The translations under genes were made by a program, and so were the position numbers. The notes below the pieces were generated by a model. It did no database searches, was not told where the DNA came from, and saw only the letters and a program-made list of their open reading frames with translations. Of a stretch of 64,000 bases of DNA, positions 52,373 through 60,476 are shown piece after piece (position 1 is the stretch's first letter; each line of letters starts with the position of its first letter). The stretch is from the NCBI RefSeq assembly GCF_014650335.1, contig NZ_BMUT01000007.1, positions 124,001 to 188,000 on the forward strand, read 5' to 3'. Source of the DNA: Streptomyces hiroshimensis (GTDB taxonomy: Bacteria > Actinomycetota > Actinomycetes > Streptomycetales > Streptomycetaceae).

Positions 52373-54892
52373 TTACCTGTTGTCCACCACCGTGCGCAGC
52401 TTGCCGCTGGTCGGGGTGCGGTCCAGGGACGCGCCGTCGACCGTTTCGACGGTGAGGTCGAGCAGTTTCTCGTCGACGGCCGTGCGCAGTTCGGGGTAGC
52501 CGGACAGGAAGGCGTCCCGGGCCGCGGCGGCGTCGGTCGCCTCCGTGCGCTCCATGCGGATCGTGAGCCCCTCGCGGGCGCCGTCGTTGTCCAGGACGAC
52601 CTGGAGTTCGCCGACGAACCGCAGGCTCTCCTCGGCGATGGCCACGAAGCGGCGGTAGTTGAGGAAGTACGTCGCGACGCGCATCACGTCGCCCAGCCGC
52701 CCGAGCAGTTCGAAGCGCGGGGAGTGGCTGCCGCACGGGCAGCGGCCGGGCAGGGCGCGGCCGAGGTCGCCGATGACGTAGCGGTCCAGATGCTGGCCGC
52801 GGCGGGCGCGGGTGGTGAAGACCAGCCGCCCGGTCTCCCCCGGCTCGACGGGCTCGTCGGAGGCGACGTCGAGGATCTCCAGCGTGTGCAGGTCGGCGTG
52901 GAGGTGGTGGACGCTGCCGGTGCTCTCGGTGCACTGGTAGCCCAGCGGCCCGAGGTCGGTGCTGCCGTAGGTGATGGAGTGGACGACCTCGATGCCGAAG
53001 GTCTCGGCGAGGGTGCGGCGCTGTTCCTCGGTGAAGTGCTCGCCACCGTAGAAGATCTTGCGGATGCCGCCGTACGAGCGCAGCGCGTCCTCCTGTTCGT
53101 GGAGGAGCTGCCAGAGGTAGGAGGGCATGCCGAAGAGGGTGTCGACCTCGTACGCGACGATCGCCTCGGCGGTGGCCCGGTGGTCGGGGCCCGCGGCCAT
53201 GGGTATCTGGACGCCGCCCAGCCGCTCCAGGATGGAGAAGAAGCTGATGAAGCTGCCGTACATGCCGCCGCAGTAGAAGAGGTTGGCGGTACGGTCGCGC
53301 GCCGGGTCGTAGCCGGCGGCGAGCAGGCCGCGGGCGGCGGCGTGCATCTGGGTGTCGTAGTCGTCGTAGCTGAAGAGCGACAGGGCGGGGGTGCCGGTGC
53401 TGCCGCCGCTGCGGAAGTACAGCTCGGCGTCGCCGCGGGCGACGTCGCGGTTGCGCTCCTGGACGGCCGCCTTGTCCAGCAGCGGGCCGGCGGGCGCCGG
53501 GAAGTCGGCGGCGCGGGCGAGGTCGTCGAGGCAGGCGGTGGTCGCGAAGCGCTCGTCGGCCTGGACGGCGACGCGGCGGCTGTAGCGCTGGAGGGCGTAG
53601 ACGCCGTCGTGGGGTTCGCCGGAGTAGCCGGCGGTCATGGCGCCGACGGGGGTGACGCGAGTGGCGCCCGCGGCCAGGACGGTGCCGGACAGCTCCGCGA
53701 TGTCGGTGCGGCTGCCGGCGATGCCGGCGGTCTGCAGGTAGCGGCGCATGGGGCGCAGGGCGGCGATCAGACCCTTGCGCGGCAGGGGCTTGACCCACAC
53801 GCTGCGGTGCAGCGGGGAGGCGGTGAGCGCCGGGCGGGTGTCGGCCATGACGCGCCAGGAGCCGTCGGGGGCGGCGATGACCCGCGTCAGGCCGAGGTGT
53901 TCCTCCAGGCGGGCGATGAGCTCGGTGGTGGTGAGCTCGGCCTCCTCCGCCGGGTCGAGGTCCTCCGCGGCGGCCGCCGGCATCCCTGCGAGGACGGCGG
54001 CGAAGCGCTCCGCGAAGGCGAAGACCTCGTCGGCGTCCTCGGTGTCGAGGTAGACGACCTGGGGGCTGGAGCACGCCTGCTGCTCGAAGAGGCACACGTC
54101 GGCGGCGAGGGCGGCGAGGGTCTCCTCGTCGGCCCAGGCGTCGCGCGTGAGGTAGGCGAAGGAGATCTTGTGGCCCCACTCCACGAGCCGGCAGCCGGGC
54201 GGGACGTGGGCGGCGACGCCCTCGACGGCCGCCTCGCCGCCCCACACGGCGACGGCGTCGGCCGGGGCGCACATGAGCCTCAGCCAGTCCTGGCGGCCGG
54301 AGGAGAAGCGCAGCACGATGACGCGCTCGGCGATGGCGCCCGTGGCGTCCAGGGCGGCGAGCTCGGCGAGCAGGTGCTGGGCGAGGAGGGTGTCGGCGCT
54401 GCTGGTCTTGAGGACGTTGACGTTGCCGGCGAGGAGGCCCTCGATCAGGCTGAGCGGGGCGACGGTCGCGGCGTTGCCGGGGGCGATGTGGGCGACGAGG
54501 CCGACGGGGGCCCAGGCCTCGTAGACGGTCTCCTTGGCGTCGGGGCGGTTCAGGCGCTGCGGCGCGGTGCCGCCCAGTTCGCGACGGAGCTTGCGGCCGA
54601 GCGCGTCGCGGCCGAGGAAGGCGGCGAGTTCGCCCAGGAGCGCGTCGGCGTCCTCGCCGGCGGGCACGTGGGGTGCGAGCCGGGTGCGGACGGGGTGGGC
54701 CGGGTCGCGCAGGGCGCTCGCCAGGCTGTCGCAGGCGGCCAGGACGGTCTCGGTGTCGAGCGGGGCGGAGAGCGCCTGCTCGACGGCCGCGGGCAGGGTC
54801 GCAAGGCGGCGTGCGGCCTCGTCGTCGCCGATGAAGGCGCCCTGCCAGTAGTGGTGGTTCATCGGATCCATCGAAAGTCCTGCGTCGGTCAT
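52373..54892 (-). CDS. LuxC-type acyl reductase fused to PaaK-like adenylating ligase
   Basis: 839 residues, last gene of the operon, overlapping the previous by four bases (ATGA). Residues about 1-440 are a LuxC-like reductase of the aldehyde-dehydrogenase superfamily: IAPGNAATVAPLSLIEGLLA, C274 as nucleophile in FEQQACSSPQVVY, ending EPHDGVYALQRYSRRV. Residues about 445-839 are a PaaK-like domain: RSGGSTGTPALSLFSYDDYD (ATP loop), FFGGEH-type YGGEHFTEEQRR, SITYGSTDLGPLG and SGKLRTVVDNR. LuxC reduces a bound acyl group to aldehyde using NADPH; fusing it to an acid-activating ligase is unusual and suggests a one-chain carboxylic acid reductase. Confidence 0.85.
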   Translation of the reverse strand: MTDAGLSMDPMNHHYWQGAFIGDDEAARRLATLPAAVEQALSAPLDTETVLAACDSLASALRDPAHPVRTRLAPHVPAGEDADALLGELAAFLGRDALGRKLRRELGGTAPQRLNRPDAKETVYEAWAPVGLVAHIAPGNAATVAPLSLIEGLLAGNVNVLKTSSADTLLAQHLLAELAALDATGAIAERVIVLRFSSGRQDWLRLMCAPADAVAVWGGEAAVEGVAAHVPPGCRLVEWGHKISFAYLTRDAWADEETLAALAADVCLFEQQACSSPQVVYLDTEDADEVFAFAERFAAVLAGMPAAAAEDLDPAEEAELTTTELIARLEEHLGLTRVIAAPDGSWRVMADTRPALTASPLHRSVWVKPLPRKGLIAALRPMRRYLQTAGIAGSRTDIAELSGTVLAAGATRVTPVGAMTAGYSGEPHDGVYALQRYSRRVAVQADERFATTACLDDLARAADFPAPAGPLLDKAAVQERNRDVARGDAELYFRSGGSTGTPALSLFSYDDYDTQMHAAARGLLAAGYDPARDRTANLFYCGGMYGSFISFFSILERLGGVQIPMAAGPDHRATAEAIVAYEVDTLFGMPSYLWQLLHEQEDALRSYGGIRKIFYGGEHFTEEQRRTLAETFGIEVVHSITYGSTDLGPLGYQCTESTGSVHHLHADLHTLEILDVASDEPVEPGETGRLVFTTRARRGQHLDRYVIGDLGRALPGRCPCGSHSPRFELLGRLGDVMRVATYFLNYRRFVAIAEESLRFVGELQVVLDNDGAREGLTIRMERTEATDAAAARDAFLSGYPELRTAVDEKLLDLTVETVDGASLDRTPTSGKLRTVVDNR

Positions 54893-56064
54893 GACATTCC
54901 CTTCATCAGCTCGGCGGCGGCCACCGCGCAGCTCTTGTTGCGGCTCACTCCGGCACGGCCGTGGATGGTGAACCACGGGGTGTCCAGCTCGCAGCCGCAC
55001 TCCTCGCCGGGGAGGAGGGAGGCGAGGTCGCCCATGACGACGCTCTGGGCGGGCACGGAGGTGATGTACGGGGAGACGAGGTGCAGATAGCCCTTCTCCC
55101 CGTACGGCAGCGGTTCGAGGGTGCGGGTGGAGCGGATGAACACCCGGGACCACACCGGCGCGTGCAGGTTGTGGTGGGAGCACTCGATGTAGGGGATGCA
55201 GTGCTCGACGGAGCCGAAGGTGTCGCGGATCCGCTCGGAGGGGACGCCGAGCTGTTCGGTGACGCGGGCGTAGAGCTCGTGCTTGCCGATCTGCTGGTCG
55301 GTGTGGCCCTTCCAGCCGCCGCCCAGGATGATCAGCGAGCCCTCGGGCAGCTGCAGGGGCGGCAGGCCCATGGCGCGCATGCGCTCCAGGGTGAACCAGA
55401 GGAAGGCGGGGAAGCCCAGGATGCGGACCGGGGCGTCGTCCTCGGCGAAGCGGCGCAGCGCGGCGATGCAGCCGAAGGGGTCGAACTCGTGGCCGCCGCC
55501 GGTGTTGCGCAGGGCGTACTCGACCTGGCGGGCCGGGGCGAAGTCGCACAGGTAGTTGTCCGTGAAGGACGTGCCGAGCTTGAGGTCGCGGGCGGGCTCG
55601 TAGCTGTAGAGCAGGTAGTTGACGGGCTGGTCGGGGGTGATCCAGCCGTTGCGCTCGAAGATGCGGGCGACCATGCGCTGCGCGGAGCGGATGGTCCACT
55701 CGTCGAAGAACATCTGCGACTTCTGCCCGGTGGTGCCGGAGGAGGTCAGGTGCAGGTGGACGTCCTCGCGCGGGATGGACAGCACTTCGTGGCGCTTGAA
55801 GAAGTTGGCGTGGACCAGGGGCGCGCCGTAGGGCGCGGCCGGATCGTCGGAGACCGTGGCCGCGTGGAGGTCACGGAAGAACGGGGAGCGCTCGCGGTGC
55901 CAGGCGTGGCTCTCGGCCATGGCGGCGGCGAAGAGCTCTTCCTCGGCGGGGCCGGAGGTGTAGGGGTCGGTCAGGTCGCACAGGCGCTGGACGTGTGCGA
56001 GCGCCTCCGGGTCGGGGACGGTGACCGGGGCGAGGTGGGGGTTGAGGGGTGTCTTGAGTGTCAC
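54889..56064 (-). CDS. LuxE-like acyl-protein synthetase
   Basis: 391 residues. ATP loop HLHLTSSGTTGQKSQMFF (TSSGTTG at 107-113), FGSVEHCIPYIE, and a C-terminal VSRNKSCAVAAAELMKG with C379, equivalent to the cysteine that carries the acyl group in LuxE of luminous bacteria. It should activate a carboxylic acid as acyl-AMP, load it on itself, and hand it to LuxC. GTG start at 56064 overlaps the previous stop (GTGA); the next gene overlaps too, so it is translated in step with the LuxC fusion. Confidence 0.86.
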   Translation of the reverse strand: MTLKTPLNPHLAPVTVPDPEALAHVQRLCDLTDPYTSGPAEEELFAAAMAESHAWHRERSPFFRDLHAATVSDDPAAPYGAPLVHANFFKRHEVLSIPREDVHLHLTSSGTTGQKSQMFFDEWTIRSAQRMVARIFERNGWITPDQPVNYLLYSYEPARDLKLGTSFTDNYLCDFAPARQVEYALRNTGGGHEFDPFGCIAALRRFAEDDAPVRILGFPAFLWFTLERMRAMGLPPLQLPEGSLIILGGGWKGHTDQQIGKHELYARVTEQLGVPSERIRDTFGSVEHCIPYIECSHHNLHAPVWSRVFIRSTRTLEPLPYGEKGYLHLVSPYITSVPAQSVVMGDLASLLPGEECGCELDTPWFTIHGRAGVSRNKSCAVAAAELMKGMS

Positions 56065-57203
56065 GAGGCAACCTCACGTGAGGGCAGATACGTCGACGCC
56101 CAGGCCGACACATAGGAATCGAGGAAGGGCTGCAGGGCCGCGTCGGCGACCAGGCCGCGGAAGTCGATCTGCTCGGTGGTCCGGGACATCACGACGTAGT
56201 CGTGGAAGCCGTCGCCCTCCCGGCGCATGGCCGGGTAGAGGGCGCTGGGGATGAAGCCCTGGGCGAGGCCGGCGGAGAGCAGGTCGTGCCGGTCCAGCGG
56301 GAGCAGCGCCTCGACGTAGCCGGCTCCGGCGCGGGTCAGGGCGCGGGTGATCGGTTCGAGGTGGGCGGCCGCGACGGCCGGGCCGGGGTGGCCGGCGACG
56401 AGGGCGCAGTAGCCTCCGGCCCGGTTGAGGCAGGCGTAGACCTCGAAGCCTCCGTCGTCGGGGACGAGCAGCACGTTGGGGGTGTGCAGGGGGTAGAACC
56501 AGTGGCCGGCGTCGGGGAAGCGCTCGCGGAAGCGGCGGCGGACGAACGCCGGCGCCTCGATCATCTCCAGGTCCGCGGCCGGGGTCGCGGCGGGGGCCGG
56601 CGCCGGTGCGGTGGCCCGGGTGTCCGCGTAGCTGACGCCCAGGCTCTGCTCCGCGGTGCGCAGGAGGGGGACGAGCGGGGCGGGCACTTCGGCGACAGGG
56701 GCGCGGCGTTCCAGCACGCCGGGCGAGTAACGCGCGTAGAGCGCGAGGCTCTCGCGGCTGTCGACGTCGACGGCGTTGGGCAGGACGCCCATGGGGCAAA
56801 AGCCGTTGCGGGCGACGACGCGCTGGGGTCCGGCGCTGACGGTGCGGACCGTGGCGTAGACGGAGTCGAGGCGGCCGGCGTCCAGCGTGCGCCTGCACAG
56901 GGCGTCGGTGAGCAGGCCGGCGAGCCCCGAGCCGCGCTGGTCGGGGTGGACGGCGAGCCCTTCGAGGCGCCCGAGGCGGCTGCCGGGTTCGCCGTGGACC
57001 GCGGCGGAGCCGGTGAGGGCGCCGGTGCGCGGGCAGCGGGTGACGAGCCAGAGGGTGTGCGGGTCCTCGATGAGGCGGGCCATCACGGCGGGGTCGGTGC
57101 CGAGCGCCGTGGGGTAGTGCGGCCCGTAGACGGCGTAGTAGAGCTGGCGCAGGTCGGCGATGTCGCCGGGGGTGGCCTGCTCGACGGCTGGGGCGGGGTT
57201 CAC
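56061..57203 (-). CDS. GNAT-type acyltransferase protein, two-domain
   Basis: 380 residues. The N-terminal half (about 1-160) is a GNAT fold with the acyl-CoA loop LEGLAVHPDQRGSGLAGLLT and TLWLVTRCPRTGALTGSAAV. A linker of Pro/Ala repeats follows, then a second half (about 225-380) with NVLLVPDDGGFEVYACLNRA and VEALLPLDRHDLLSAGLAQG that looks like a degenerate GNAT. It could acylate the PKS product or an amine; the substrate is unknown. Overlaps both neighbours by four bases. Confidence 0.75.
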   Translation of the reverse strand: MNPAPAVEQATPGDIADLRQLYYAVYGPHYPTALGTDPAVMARLIEDPHTLWLVTRCPRTGALTGSAAVHGEPGSRLGRLEGLAVHPDQRGSGLAGLLTDALCRRTLDAGRLDSVYATVRTVSAGPQRVVARNGFCPMGVLPNAVDVDSRESLALYARYSPGVLERRAPVAEVPAPLVPLLRTAEQSLGVSYADTRATAPAPAPAATPAADLEMIEAPAFVRRRFRERFPDAGHWFYPLHTPNVLLVPDDGGFEVYACLNRAGGYCALVAGHPGPAVAAAHLEPITRALTRAGAGYVEALLPLDRHDLLSAGLAQGFIPSALYPAMRREGDGFHDYVVMSRTTEQIDFRGLVADAALQPFLDSYVSAWASTYLPSREVAS

Positions 57204-58525
57204 CGGGCGCCTCCCGCGGCGGCACCGGCCGGCTGCGGGGTCTGCTCCGCCGGCTCCGGGGCCTGCTCCGCGGAGTCGGGTGCAGGCTCCGCGGGGGCGA
57301 GCTCCTTCAGCAGGGCCAGGGCGCAGGCCGCCGGGACCAGGCCCACGGCCTGGATCAGGCACAGGGTCTGGGGCGAGAGGTGGTCGCCCAGCAGGCCGAA
57401 CAGCAGCGAGGCCAGCGGGAAGGTGGCGCCGAGCACGGCCTGCATGACCGCGAAGAAGGCGGGCTTGTCGGCGGTGGGCACCAGGCGCTGGAAGAGGGCC
57501 ACGAAGCGCACGCCGATGACGCCGACGCACCATCCGGTCACGGCGAGGCTGCCCGCGATGACGGGCCGTTCGCCGACGATGCCGGGGACGGCGAGGGCGA
57601 GGGCCATGGCACCGAGGCAGGCGGAGCCGACGACGGTGGGCCGTCCGGGGATGCGCGCACCGGTGAAGGAGCCGATGAGGGTGCCGGTGCCGAGGGCCGC
57701 TTCGAGCAGGGCGACCGTCGCTCCGTCGCCGTGCAGCACGGACTTGGTGTAGAGCGGCATCACGATGAACACGGCCGTGGTGAAGAGGTTGGCCGCGGTG
57801 AAGCAGATCAGGATGGCGCGGACGAACGGCAGGCCGGCGAGGACCTGGCGCAGCGTACGCGGCCCGGCCTCCTCGCCCGCCTCTCCGTCGCCGTCGCCCG
57901 CGGCCGCCGTGCGGAAGCGGACGGTCGCGATGAGCACGGCGGCGGCCGCGTAGGCCGTGGCGCACCCGGCGGCCAGGCCGGGGATCCCGGCGCGGTCGAC
58001 GATGAGGGCGCCGAGCAGGGCGCCGCCGAGGCTCGCGAGGGACTGGGTGGACAGTTCGAAGCCGGTCGCGGCCTCGATGTCCTCGTCGTCGACGAGTTCG
58101 GGGACGGAGGTGGTCAGGCAGGGGTCGAAGAAGGCCTGGCAGGTGGCGAGCGCGAGGGTCGCGGCGTAGGCGGCCGCGATCGGCAGGTCGCTCGCGTAGG
58201 CCCAGACGGCGAGGGCCGTGGCCGCCACCGCGGCGCCGCCGGCCGCGGTGCGCAGCACCGAGCGGTGGGCGAAGCGGCCGATGGCCTTGGCGACGACGGG
58301 GGCGAGGGCCACGGCGGGCACGGTGCTGACCGCCATGAAGAGGCCGGAGGCGAGGCCGTTGCCGCCGGAGACCGCGTAGGCGACGAGCCACCAGGAGACG
58401 CCGACCTGGAACATGCGGACGGCCGCCTGGGTGAGGACCTGGCCGAGCCACACGGCGCCGAAGGCGCGGTTGCGCAGGACCAGCGGCAGCCGGCGGCCGG
58501 TTGCGGCCGTCGGGGCGGCGGTCAT
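57200..58525 (-). CDS. MFS transporter, product exporter of the PKS-Lux cluster
   Basis: 441 residues, about 12 helices (LPLVLRNRAFGAVWLGQVLT, FQVGVSWWLVAYAVSGGNGL, ILICFTAANLFTTAVFIVMP), of the MFS_3/EntS-like exporter kind. The C-terminus is a low-complexity Pro/Ala/Glu tail with EPAPDSAEQAPEP repeats. It is embedded in the operon with four-base overlaps on both sides, so export of the cluster product or self-resistance is likely. Confidence 0.85.
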   Translation of the reverse strand: MTAAPTAATGRRLPLVLRNRAFGAVWLGQVLTQAAVRMFQVGVSWWLVAYAVSGGNGLASGLFMAVSTVPAVALAPVVAKAIGRFAHRSVLRTAAGGAAVAATALAVWAYASDLPIAAAYAATLALATCQAFFDPCLTTSVPELVDDEDIEAATGFELSTQSLASLGGALLGALIVDRAGIPGLAAGCATAYAAAAVLIATVRFRTAAAGDGDGEAGEEAGPRTLRQVLAGLPFVRAILICFTAANLFTTAVFIVMPLYTKSVLHGDGATVALLEAALGTGTLIGSFTGARIPGRPTVVGSACLGAMALALAVPGIVGERPVIAGSLAVTGWCVGVIGVRFVALFQRLVPTADKPAFFAVMQAVLGATFPLASLLFGLLGDHLSPQTLCLIQAVGLVPAACALALLKELAPAEPAPDSAEQAPEPAEQTPQPAGAAAGGAR

Positions 58526-59805
58526 GCCGTGGGCCTTTCGTCGATGACGCGGACGAGCTTGCCGGAGCGCTGGTTGACGACGAGGTCGCGGTGGCGGACC
58601 CACTCGACGGAGAGCGGGTGGACGAAGCCGGTGGCGACGGCGTCGGGGTAGAAGGGGCGGGCCTCTTCGAGCGCGGTCACGACGGCCTTGGCGAGGACGT
58701 CCAGCCCTGCCGGGTCCTCGGAGCCGGGGTCGTCAGGGGATACGGCCAGGCGCAGCACGAGGCCGTCGCGGCCGTCCCAGCGGCGGACGACGAGCTGCAT
58801 GCCCACCACGCGGCCGTCGGTGTCGGCCGCGGCGACGGCGGCCTGGGCGTCCTGGGAGTACAGGGAGACGGGGCCGACGCGTACGCCTTCCTCGGCGCGG
58901 CCGAGGATGCGGAAGACGCCCGCCTCGGGGTCGATCCACTCGGCGCGGTCGCCCGCGGGGTAGCGCAGGACGGGCATGAGGCGGCGGAAGAGCTGGGTGA
59001 CGACGACGCGTCCGGGGCGGCCCGCCTCGCGGATGGGCTCGTCGGTGGCGTCGTCGAGGATCTCGACGACGGTGTGCGGGGTGAAGGCGCGGTGCGTGCG
59101 GGCGTCCGCCGCGCCGGGCACGGGGCGGCCGAGGAGGCCGGCGTCGACGCTGGCGTAGCCGAGCGTGCGGGGCTCGGCGTTGGGGAAGGCGCGGGCCAGC
59201 AGGCGGCGCTGGTCGTCGAAGAGGGCCTCGCCGCCGAAGAACAGCAGCTCGACGGCAGGCAGCTGCTCGCCGTCGGCGATCAGGTGCTCGGCGAGGCGGC
59301 ACAGGGTGGTGGGGGTGCCGGCAACGACCTGGGCGGCGAAGTCGCGCAGCGTGGGGACGGTCGTCTCCAGCGGGGCGCCGCCGCCGATGGGCAGGCGCAC
59401 GCTGCCCACGGGGGCGTGGGAGAGCGAGTCGAGGATGAAGAGGAAGCTGGCGTAGAGCTCGCCCGCGTAGAAAAGGTCGGCGACCCGGTGGCCGGGGCGC
59501 AGTCCGGCGTCGACGAGGCCGTGACCGAAGGCGGTCACGAACTCCTCCCACTCCTCGCGGGTGTAGCAGGAGAATTTGGGTGCGCCGGTCGTGCCGCCGG
59601 TCTTGAAGACCGAGGCCTCGTCGAGCGGGGCGGTCAGGACACGATTGCCGTGGAGGGTATTGGCGGCCCAGAAAGCGCTCTGGTCCACCACCGGCAGGTC
59701 GGTGAGGCAGTCCACATCCGGCGGGAGGTCCGCGTAGAGATCCGCATAGAACGGGGAGTTGTGACGGACATAACGTATGAGGTCCGATAGCTGATGGACG
59801 GGCAT
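58522..59805 (-). CDS. PaaK-like adenylate-forming ligase
   Basis: 427 residues, first gene of the five-gene operon, with AAAGG before the ATG at 59805. Motifs: SVFKTGGTTGAPKFSCYTRE (TGGTTGAPK at 69-77), AELLFFGGEALFDDQRRLLA, VLRYPAGDRAEWIDPEAG and RSGKLVRVIDERP at the C-terminus, as in phenylacetate-CoA ligase relatives. It activates an acid as acyl-AMP and probably passes it to CoA or a carrier. It lacks the LuxE-type C-terminal cysteine. It and the PKS gene diverge from the same 671-bp promoter region. Confidence 0.85.
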   Translation of the reverse strand: MPVHQLSDLIRYVRHNSPFYADLYADLPPDVDCLTDLPVVDQSAFWAANTLHGNRVLTAPLDEASVFKTGGTTGAPKFSCYTREEWEEFVTAFGHGLVDAGLRPGHRVADLFYAGELYASFLFILDSLSHAPVGSVRLPIGGGAPLETTVPTLRDFAAQVVAGTPTTLCRLAEHLIADGEQLPAVELLFFGGEALFDDQRRLLARAFPNAEPRTLGYASVDAGLLGRPVPGAADARTHRAFTPHTVVEILDDATDEPIREAGRPGRVVVTQLFRRLMPVLRYPAGDRAEWIDPEAGVFRILGRAEEGVRVGPVSLYSQDAQAAVAAADTDGRVVGMQLVVRRWDGRDGLVLRLAVSPDDPGSEDPAGLDVLAKAVVTALEEARPFYPDAVATGFVHPLSVEWVRHRDLVVNQRSGKLVRVIDERPTA

Positions 59806-60476
59806 GCTGCCTTTGCCTAGCTCAGAGAATGAGGGATGGGTTCCGGCCGGGCGGGGCCAGTGTGCTCGCCGCCCGCCGGTTGACTGTTCAACGAGAGCGC
59901 GTGCACCACGCACTCGTGAAGCGCCGGCGGTCCGCCTGACGCGCGGTCACAATGATGGAACACGGCCGAACGTACTGCAAAATCGGTCGCCTGCGGACAG
60001 GTTCGGATGGCCGGAAACCGCGGTGATATAGCGGTGTTGCGGCTCACACCCGGACACCGTTCGCCACCGCGAACAGCTCCGCTCCGAGTGCGGGCCGGGG
60101 AAACGGGCCGGACGGAGATTGGCCGGAGCACCCCGCCTGGTGACCGCAGGTAACACCGCTCTGCCGACCAGCTCGCAGCCCCGCCCGGCGGGCATGAAGG
60201 GCGGGCGCCCCTTACCAAGTTGACAACTTTCACTGTGTTGTGTGGACCGGCCACGCATGGTGTGTGAACGTTGCACAAGGACAGCGGATCTCGTCAGGGA
60301 GCCGTCAGAAACTCGTCAGATACTTGTCAACGAGTATTTCCCGAGGAGCGTCAGCAGCTCCACGGACGCCCGCACGCACGCCCGTGCCCGGCTTCCTGCG
60401 AAAGCACCCCCCGATCCGGGACTTCCGCCGCTCCTTCATGCCTCTGCACTCGCCCGCACGAACGGAATTGAGACGC
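59806..60476. other. 671-bp divergent promoter region of the PKS-Lux cluster
   Basis: No gene. It contains a palindrome AAGTTG-A-CAACTT at 60217-60229 overlapping a TTGACA, and the heptamer array at 60291-60330. Many short minus-strand frames exist but none has a start site and family features. Confidence 0.5.
60291..60330 (+). promoter_or_regulatory. Probable SARP operator: four heptamers at 11-bp period
   Basis: TCGTCAG (60291), CCGTCAG (60302), TCGTCAG (60313) and TTGTCAA (60324), each spaced by four bases. Direct heptamer repeats at 11 bp placed just before the -10 region are the known binding layout of Streptomyces antibiotic regulatory proteins; TATTTC follows at 60335. Confidence 0.8.

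Noticed and set aside
60217..60229. AAGTTG-A-CAACTT as the main promoter or operator of the PKS
   Set aside because: It overlaps a TTGACA but no fitting -10 is found, while the heptamer array nearer the gene is stronger evidence.
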